Assembly (NCBI GenBank): GCA_008931825.1
Contig: QXVZ01000579.1
Coordinates: 1 to 49,389 of the forward strand
DNA length: 49,389 nucleotides
Source: Phallusia fumigata
Lineage: Eukaryota > Chordata > Ascidiacea > Phlebobranchia > Ascidiidae
Direction of reading: 5' to 3'
The notes beneath the pieces were generated by a model. The model saw nothing but the letters and a program-made list of their open reading frames with translations. It had not been told where the DNA came from and ran no database searches. The first letter of the stretch is position 1; each line of letters starts with the position of its first letter. Positions 1-9,600 of the stretch are shown piece after piece. Position numbers and translations under genes: made by a program.

Positions 1-147
1 TTTGATTGGTTAGAAGTGCTTTCTTACAGTATAGCTAGCGTTGAACTGTTGTCGACACGTTCAACATTAGGCCAACGACACAAGGCTTATGCGGTGGTTG
101 CGGGTTCGATTATCGGCGCTGGTAAATATAAACAACACAACACTATG

Positions 148-616
148 CCAACCTGGCGGAGTGGTCAGCACGACTGTCTTGTGATCGCAAGGTTGTGGGT
201 TCTAATCCTGTCTCGGTCGCTTGTGTTTCTCTGAGCAAGAAACTTAAGCGGCATTGCTCCAACCCAGAGGAACCTGATGGGTTAACCCAGTGTTTCCCCA
301 CCGGGGAGGAATTTAATGAGTCAAGGGGAGGAATTTTTAATTCATAGTAAAGTTATTCATGATAAGTGCAGTATTTCTTTTGAGATAGACCAGTGGTTAT
401 AATGCTTTTAATATAACCTTATATTGTCTAGTAGGGGAGGAATGAAAGGTTTCAAAATAAACAAAGGGGAGAATGCATCAAAAAAGGTTGTGACCAATGG
501 GTTGACCCAAAATTGAAGTAACCAACTTTTTTCATTAAAAAGAACTGCAATGAGGCAGGTGACTCCACGGTGGACTCATTGTGAGCATAACGCATTTAGG
601 CGTTGTTCCGCCCACC
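148..616 (+). mobile_element. tRNA-derived SINE, interrupted by a hAT-type MITE
   Basis: The head (about 148-225) is tRNA-Leu/Ser-like: GGCGGAGTGGTCAGCACGA with a B-box-like GGTTCTAATCC, but its arms do not fold as a functional tRNA. The body runs through AAACTTAAGCGGCATTGCTC, GGGTTGACCC, AACTGCAATGAGGCAGGTG and GCATAACGCATTTAGGCGTT. Related copies or parts lie at 24643-24796, 45413-45526 and, inverted, at 48553-48790. The MITE at 288-499 splits the body. The element lies 3' of the last HADHA exon in the window, in an intron or flank. Confidence 0.8.
288..499. mobile_element. hAT-type MITE nested in the SINE
   Basis: This 212-base element begins CAGTGTTTCCCC and ends GTGACCAATG. It is flanked by GGTTAACC (280-287) and GGTTGACC (500-507), a 7-of-8 matching 8-bp target duplication, and the empty site GGGTTGACCC is seen in the SINE copy near 24659. 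Internal marker phrases GGGGAGGAAT and ATTCATGATAAGTG recur in the copies at 10430-10645, 19155-19311 and 44800-45010. Confidence 0.8.
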
Positions 617-665
617 GAGAATGAAAATGCAACCAACAAATGTATTAGGTTTAAAATGCGCTTAC

Positions 666-3600
666 CTCCAAACTGTGGTGGAAAACCAAGCCCGAAAACA
701 GCTCCAATGTCCCCCTCCAACTAAACACATCAAAGTTATAGTTGATACAAACGATCGGTTTGAACAAAATCCTGCCAACACTTGGTTGCAATACTGGTTG
801 GCCCTTGCAGACCAACAATAATGCATTGCGGTTATTTCACATAACCACGTCGATTCTGGTTCAGAATTTCGTTTCATCGTTGGTATCAAGCGCAGCAGGC
901 AGCGGTGTCAGTGATTCGACTTTCAGTAGGCTCACTGCCGAGCCTGTGCAGCTTAGTTGGTAGATCACTAGGCCCGCATAGTCTTCTGTCGTGGGTTCGA
1001 ATCCCACTGCAGGCTAGATTTTCTAGCCACGCCTTGCTAACTGGAAATGCTTGTAAGCTAGACTATGATTAGGTATAACGCCTCTTGCAGGCCTGACGTA
1101 CTATGATTCATATATGAGTGTGCCGTTATCATTGGCCTGCATGAAAGCTTTAGGACAGGTCCCAGTGTCAAAAATAAGCATGAATAAAATTCATAATGTT
1201 ACACTAAATAGGCTAAATAATGCCCCTGAAGTTGGTTGGTAAACTTTGACGACGGAAATTGTTACAGGAACTCACCGGGTTGTCTAGTATTCCTTCTTGC
1301 AAAGTCATAAGGGCTTCGTTGACGAATCTCGAAATAAGACGAAGCTGTATGTCGTTGTCACCTGAACTGCAAAACGCACGAACAGCGAAATAAAACAAAT
1401 GGTTTTAATTGAAACTTAACTTTCCGAGAACTTGTGTATAGTAAATACATTGTAATGCCGACGTTTCAACAATCGTTGTCGTCATCATCTGTGCATAATG
1501 GCGACAAGCTTAAAACCATGCGTCATGTACAAATGGTTTTACAACAAGGCATGACGATATTTTCTTGTTACGCTGTGTTATTGATTAAACAATTTATTCA
1601 GAAAATTACTGCTGAACCAAATGTAGGTAGTTTTAAACCACTGTTTCCTTTTTGTTGTAAGTTTCGTTATCCGAACAAAAACAGTTAATATCTTGGTTTT
1701 TCGGATTTTACCAACGAAAAAAACGCTATAAGTTATGGTTTAAGTAGAGATGTTCAAAGTAGAATAGCTGGTTATTCTAGAATAATTGTTTCGAATCCGG
1801 AAAGGGATGTTCAAAGTAGAATAGCTGGCTATTTTAGAATAATTGTTTCGAATCCAGAAAGGGATGTTCAAAGTAGAATAGCTGGCTAATCTAGAATAAT
1901 TGTTTCGAATCTAGAATATCGAATCCAAGTCTTATATTAATTCACAATAACATGCAGAATTGAAAAAAGTACCCTATGACTTGTGATAAACATTATGGTG
2001 GGTAAATCCAAAAGTTACAAATTGCAAGAAATTTACAGAGGACAAGTCACTTACACAGATTCAACTGGTTCAATGGAAAACGCTTTGAGGATTTCACTTG
2101 CTTTGTCATTGACGGGTCTGTTCTTCGAATTGTCGTAGACATACAAGCCTTTGCCCGATTTTCGGCCTTCGAAACACAAATTTTCGTGTTTACAAATCGC
2201 ACAGTACCCAACATGCTTGATAGGGGAACAAATAATTGGCACTGCAAGCTGTTAAGGTGCCAAATAAAAATAGTCTATTTAGAGTAGTGGTTCTTAACCA
2301 ACAAGTGGGTTATTCGTACAACCAGTTAGCAGCAAATGTTTCATATTGATTATGGCAAAATAAGCAAAACATATAATTAGGATTTCGGTAAATTGTGGGA
2401 ATTTTAAATTTGGCCAGAACAGAAATGCGTTATGACGAAAAAAAGTTGAGAAGCACTCGCTCAAAGGACCCAGCACTAGTGATGTAACAACAAACTTCTG
2501 GGCGTTTGCAGTAAACAACATAAAAACNTGGGTTATTCGTACAACCAGTTAGCAGCAAATGTTTCATATTGATTATGGCAAAATAAGCAAAACATATAAT
2601 TAGGATTTCGGTAAATTGTGGGAATTTTAAATTTGGCCAGAACAGAAATGCGTTATGACGAAAAAAAGTTGAGAAGCACTCGCTCAAAGGACCCAGCACT
2701 AGTGATGTAACAACAAACTTCTGGGCGTTTGCAGTAAACAACATAAAAACACTAAAAAAGGTTCTACGGACCCCAATTTTTGTTTTGTTTTTATGCATCT
2801 ATTCCATCAGAACACAGAACAAGAAAAGTAGGCTAAACAAAAATGTACCATGTAGCGAATACATTGTAATGCCAACATTCAAACAATCTCTCTTGCACTA
2901 ATTGTGATCGAAACAGCAATTGTTGAACCGTTTGCATTACAATGTATTCACTAGCAAATACGCTTTAAATTATTTTTTCACATACGTTTTAAGTTTCGGC
3001 ACAAAAAGCAAAGATACCAACGTGACGTCACTTTGATAATTACGTCATCACGCACCTGCGCACCCACTGTCCACCAGGCGGTGCAAGACCTCGACATTTC
3101 CACCGGCGAAACGCTCTCCGAAAACCCCACCAAGATAATCCGAGACGTGGACGGCTACGTCAATTCCCACCTGTCAAATAAACCACGCCCACCTGTCAAT
3201 CAAACCACGCCCGCCTGTCAATCAATCGAGGGATATTTAAAACACACGCTAGCCGCGCACTCAAAAAGCTTAATATTTTTTCTGGCAAAAAAGGGACAAC
3301 CGCTGGAATTAACCTCGTCGAGCAGGGTTGCTATGCCGACAGGGAACCCGAATGACGTGGCAAGCTTGTCGAGCTTCTGCGGGGGAACTCCCTCTTGTAG
3401 GAGCCTGATGACTTCGGACAGAGTAGGGGCTAGTAGGCGGGTTGTGTAAAACCCGGGCCCGTCCTGCGCAAAAAAGAAGAGCTGAAAAAGTTGAACTGTT
3501 GACTGCTCTATACAAAACTGTTGGTGTTGTTACAGAAAATGCGAAAAAATATGAACTGTTGTTTTTGTTCAGGAACATACGAAAAAATTGAAAGCATAAC

Positions 3601-6600
3601 TGCCTCAGAACTTGTATAAATTATCAGTGCAAATTCATCGACAATGACAACAGCGATTGTCGAAACGTTTGCATTACAATGTATCCACTACATACAAGTT
3701 CGCTGGCAGTTATGTTTTTGATTAAGCTGTTATTCAAGTCGGTGTATTGTGTTCTTGTGAAAAAAAAAATACTGCTGATAATGTTGTAGAAATTGGAATC
3801 ACACAAAAAAGTGTTTGCTGTTGATAATGTTACACGAAAATAAATTATCAAGAAGAGTTTACTGAAAAATATCAAAATATTTAGACTTTTTGGGATCATT
3901 TCTCGTACCTTCACAACAATGACAAGTTTGCCTTGTTTGAGGCCAACTTGTACAGCAGCAGCAGTTGTATCCTTCGAAGTTTTGTCAGTTGTGATAATCT
4001 CAAGCAGCTGCATCTTGTCAACCGGGGAAAAATAGTGCATGCCAATCACCTGTACATNTGTTAAGGTGCCAAACACAAAATAGTCTATTTAGAGCAGTGG
4101 TTCTAAACCAACAACTGGGTTATTCGTACAACCAGTTAGCAGCAAATGTTTCATATTGATTATGGCAAAATAAGCAAAACATATAATTAGGATTTCGGTA
4201 AATTGTGGGAATTTTAAATTTGGCCAGAACAGAAATGCGTTATGACGAAAAAAAGTTGAGAAGCACTCGCTCAAAGGACCCAGCACTAGTGATGTAACAA
4301 CAAACTTCTGGGCGTTTGCAGTAAACAACATAAAAACACTAAAAAAGGTTCTACGGACCCCAATTTTTGTTTTGTTTTTATGCATCTATTCCATCAGAAC
4401 ACAGAACAAGAAAAGTAGGCTAAACAAAAATGTACCATGTAGCGAATACATTGTAATGCCAACATTCAAACAATCTCTCTTGCACTAATTGTGATCGAAA
4501 CAGCAATTGTTGAACCGTTTGCATTACAATGTATTCACTAGCAAATACGCTTTAAATTATTTTTTCACATACGTTTTAAGTTTCGGCACAAAAAGCAAAG
4601 ATACCAACGTGACGTCACTTTGATAATTACGTCATCACGCACCTGCGCACCCACTGTCCACCAGGCGGTGCAAGACCTCGACATTTCCACCGGCGAAACG
4701 CTCTCCGAAAACCCCACCAAGATAATCCGAGACGTGGACGGCTACGTCAATTCCCACCTGTCAAATAAACCACGCCCACCTGTCAATCAAACCACGCCCG
4801 CCTGTCAATCAATCGAGGGATATTTAAAACACACGCTAGCCGCGCACTCAAAAAGCTTAATATTTTTTCTGGCAAAAAAGGGACAACCGCTGGAATTAAC
4901 CTCGTCGAGCAGGGTTGCTATGCCGACAGGGAACCCGAATGACGTGGCAAGTTTGTCGAGCTTCTGCGGGGGAACTCCCTCTTGTAGGAGCCTGATGACT
5001 TCGGACAGAGTAGGGGCTAGTAGGCGGGTTGTGTAAAAACCGGGCCCGTCCTGCGCAAAAAAGAAGAGCCTAAAAAGTTGAACTGTTGGCTGCTCTGTAC
5101 AAAACTGTTGGTGTTGTTACAGAAAATGCGAAAAAATATGAACTGTTGTTTTTGTTCAAGAACATACGAAAAAATTATAAGCATAACTGCATCAGAACTT
5201 TTATAAATTATCAGTGCAAATTCATCGACAATGACAACAGCGATTGTCGAAACGTTTGCATTACAATGTATCCACTACATACAAGTTCGCTGGCAGTTAT
5301 GTTTTTGATTAAGCTGTTATTCAAGTCGGTGTATTGTGTTCTTGTGAAAAAAAAAATACTGCTGATAATGTTGTAGAAATTGGAATCACACAAAAAAGTG
5401 TTTGCTGTTGATAATGTTACACGAAAATAAATTATCAAGAAGAGTTTACTGAAAAATATCAAAATATTTAGACTTTTTGGGATCATTTCTCGTACCTTCA
5501 CAACAATGACAAGTTTGCCTTGTTTGAGGCCAACTTGTACAGCAGCAGCAGTTGTATCCTTCGAAGTTTTGTCAGTTGTGATAATCTCAAGCAGCTGCAT
5601 CTTGTCAACCGGGGAAAAATAGTGCATGCCAATCACCTGTACATAATCAATGTTTGTAAGTTTTATCTTGATAATGTTGCAGTAATATTGCTAATCTGTT
5701 ACAGCATTGCAACCACCTTGCATTTGTAAGGTTGGTACTTCTAATTTCAGTTGAAAAACAAAATGTCTCAAAAGGTTAGTGTACACACCTTGCATTTGTA
5801 AGGTTGGTGGTTTTTATCCCAGCTAAACCAGAAAATGACTAAACCAGGGGTGTCCAAAGTGTGGCTCAAGGGTCAAATCGGCCCACAGAGACATTTTACA
5901 GCCCTGATGCAACACAGGCTGGTTAAAATTTGCCCTTATAACAAAAAGTTTGGACGCCCCGGGACTAAATTGTTATGCAACCACCTTGAATTTGTAAGTT
6001 TGATGATTCTAATTCCGGTTCAACCACAAAACGACTTACCAGGTTCAGAGGTCAAAAACCAATTCGTTAGGTTAAACAAGGGGTCAGCAACTCTCATCAA
6101 TAAAAACCCTTTTTTTATCGAATAAAGCACTCCAGAGCCACAAACTATATTTGAGCACTAATTATTAATGAAAAAGTTATGTTTTTTCTAGCTGACTGCT
6201 ATAGATCGCTTGTTTCATGAAATCAATGACATGGTATGTCCTAACCATAATGTTTGCAACACAAAAACGTGTTGATCACATTGTTGTTTCTGTGGGTTAC
6301 AGGTGCCAGATAGAGAGATGATTAAGCCACATGCTGCTCCAGGGTTGACGGTTGTCGATACCAGATTTGAACTAAAATTGCAAATGAGGGAAAGTACCTT
6401 TTCTGGTCGCTTGCTTGCTTTGGCGATGTCACCGATAGGAAGAGCAGAAGTGTTGGAAGCGAAGATGCAGTGCTCAGGGATGACCTGAAAAGTTTATAAA
6501 GCCAAATAAGCAAGAGCAGGAAACTGAGATAAGTAAGTAATTGAAACCCTTGCAATACATTTCTAACAATTAATTGCAAACATGTCATTAAATTTGAGTC

Positions 6601-9600
6601 GTTTTTCTGTTTATTTTTTAGACAGAAGCTTAGGTTGAGGAGTTATTCTCTGCTGGGTAGGGACTCAAGTCAAGCATCTTAAAGACACATTGACAAGTCA
6701 AGTTATTTTTGAGGCTGCAAGTCATTTTGCTCAAGACTTGAGTGAAGTTAGTTGAAAGGATCGCCAGTAACAAAGTTTGAAGTGGGTTAAACATTTCCGG
6801 GAGTAACCTACGTTAATGCGTAACTTTGGGAGTGAGAGCGTTGCCCCTTGGAACATGCCCATGGATAATCAGAAAAGAATCAAAGCTATCACATAAACTC
6901 TGCTGAGCTAAAGATTACCAAAACTTGACTTACCGCTTCAGTTTCTTTTACAACATTGTGTTTTACTTTAATGTCCTCAAAAACTGCTTCGATCACCATA
7001 TCAGCGTTCTTAAGTGAGTCATACGAAAGGGTGGCGTCCAAGTTTGCAACAATCTGATCCCTTTCGAAACTGAATAACATAGAAATGCCAAAAGCTGGAT
7101 TTATTTAGTGGTAGACAGTCATAAAATTACTTTGTATGATTTAGTAAATGGCTTTTACCAAGCTGATGATTGAATTTGGCTAACTTGATAAAAACCTTTT
7201 TAATGAATTTCTCAACTTATAAAATTATAGTACAGCTAGGAGGTCAAGTTTGAGCTAAATTACTAGATGAACAAAAACCAGTTGTTTTCAAGCGATTGTG
7301 TGAAAATCATGACAACTGAACTGTCCTATTTACAAAAATGTTTTCTTTACATGCAGTGGAAACAAACTTTGCAGTAACCCTAGTTACATAATTCAAATGC
7401 TTGCGAGAAAATTGACTTTTATGTGTAAAACTACCCACGTTGTAATCTTCTTCTTTTTCGCAGCCAAATCGAAACCTTTGTAGATTTGATCCTGGCCCCG
7501 TGCAAGTCCAGCACTGAACGAGTCCTTTAACACAACCTGGTAGCCCTTGTCCATGCTGACCTGCACTATTCCTGCTCCCATTAAGCCAGCTCCAAGCACA
7601 GCCAAATTCCTATGGCAAATTTTTTTATAAAACTTAATAAGTGTAAAATAAAAAATATGATACGTTACGATGTTAGACAGTTTGAATTGTGGGTGACATT
7701 AATTTAGTGGTCAACTGTGTAATTGTTGTAAATTTTTTTGTAATTATGGTTCGTGCATTTTTGTATGTGTGTATAATACCAGATAAAGGATCCAGTTTAC
7801 AATATTTGATCAGTTTGGTCGTGTCAAGCGCTTAAGTTTCATGACACTTTTTTCCACAGTTTCCTAACGAAAAGATAATCATCCGACATAAATAGTTAAA
7901 AAAATGACAAATTTGTTTTATGCTGGCCTAAGTAGGTACTAGTTTTTACAGCAGTTGTGTAGTCAAACTACAACACAAGTTTAGCAAAACCGGTTCACAC
8001 GTCAAAAAATTACTTTTAAGAAGTTTGAAATTGGTTCTAAATCATTGTTTTGCATCACAATGTCACACCGTCTTCACAAAACTTGTCATGAAAAAAGTGG
8101 TTTTAGACTTCGCTAAACAAAAATTTCTTACTTTGGAGGTCTTAGAGGTTGTCCAAATCTGTTTTTCTTGCAATGGGTTTGTCCGTCATATAGACCGATC
8201 AAAGCTTTCGATTCATTGGTCTGTGAAAGTCTGCCAAAGGTCTCAGCCTCCATTTTTGCCCCCGCCTCTTTTCCGTTAGCAATACCCTCTTTAATAACCT
8301 GTATTGGATGAATGCAACATATATGTTAAAAAGGTGCAATACACTACATTGAACATAGTTTGGTCTGAATCTTCAATTCGGACGGAATTTGCAGGTTCGG
8401 AATTTGCACATTTGCAATATCTAAGAAAACTTAACATTTTTTCAAAGTTAAATATTTATTGGTTCAAATGTGCAAAAATGGGTATTTTGGAATTCTGTCT
8501 GTATTAGTCTAATAGCAGGGAATCAACTTACGTCAGCTATGGCGAGTGGGGCAGGGTAGAGACCCTTTGTCTGTTTCAAAACTTTGGCCTTTACCATGTT
8601 CTTGAAGAAATAGTCTCGTACTGATTCGTATTGGAGTAACCAGGACAGAATTTCTGTGAAAAGGAGACAAACGTATGTCAGTAAGTGGCAATGTTACAAA
8701 CACTTGATTTAATGATTTTAAGTCAACTTGTGTCTTTTACCAATGGAAGCCAGCTTATGGTGATAGAAAATTCAGGCCATTGGCTCAGCAAAACAGAAGC
8801 CATTTTGTAAGTATTTTAGATGGTTTCTGTGTTAACAACAAATCAGCATAAACATATAGAGGTTTGTATGAAATTCATTGCTTTTGCAGAGATCAGGTTT
8901 TACACAGCAGTCACTATGACCAGCTGCCTTTAAAGCTGAGTTTCTCAACATTTTTTCGTTTGATTACCTCTTGATATCACCACATGATTATTTAACACAC
9001 TAATCCCGCAAAACTAATACACAATTTAAGATATTCTTGGCAAAGTAGTTGATTTTCATGTGTGAAAACTTGCATTTCCTTTTCAGGAACTATTCTAGAC
9101 CGCTTATGTTTTTTAGTTAAACGTTTAAGACACAATACAACTCATGCTTTCTTACAAATACTCCCAGGACATGTCAAACTCACCCCTTAGGGGTAAATTT
9201 ACCCCTATTTGAGAAGCTCTGCTTATAAAGTTTTGGGTGCCCCCCGCAGTAGTCCGTTGTGGCAACTGTTACAATACTTACTGTCTGGCATTGAGCGCTT
9301 AATTTCAGGGTTTTTAAGGGTGCCGTCAGCCAAACCACGTGCAGGTTGTATTGCTATCTCCTCAAGGTATTTCATTGTACCGACTTCAGGGTCTAGAAGT
9401 CCAGGTCCTGTAATGCACTTTCGTTAGATAAACGAGGTTATGGTTTTTGACTTTGACATTTCACCAGTTTGGGTCATGTTCAAAAACGAAAACACTACAT
9501 TTTCAAGCCAAAATCAAATTCTACAAACTTTTCAGCCAACAGAAACCCTGAATAAGGTTTTCACACAGAAATCATGGGGTAAAACCTAAACTAAAAATTA

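Larger units (their letters stand above)
2529..5644. repeat. 1529-bp redundant contig pair (2529-4057 and 4116-5644)
   Basis: Bases 2529-4057 correspond to 4116-5644 with an offset of 1587 and scattered single-base differences. Each is bounded by single N bases (2528, 4058), and the right contig starts with sequence (GTTAAGGTGCCAAA) that also occurs at 2250 in the left contig. The interpretation is two haplotypes placed in series. Confidence 0.9.

Noticed and set aside
148..225. Functional tRNA-Leu/Ser gene
   Set aside because: Stems do not pair properly and the sequence continues into a repeated SINE body found elsewhere in the window.
942..1015. Functional tRNA gene
   Set aside because: D-stem mismatch and abnormal anticodon loop; downstream sequence is repeated near 22000, indicating a SINE.
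3033..3449. A 138-codon plus-strand open frame, repeated at 4620-5036
   Set aside because: It is antisense to two HADHA exons and the intron between them; the minus strand gives clear HADHA protein with splice sites. The duplication is an assembly overlap.
2529..4057. True segmental duplication of HADHA exons
   Set aside because: Both borders are single-N contig joins, contig ends overlap, and coding differences are allele-like; one copy gives a normal-length protein.
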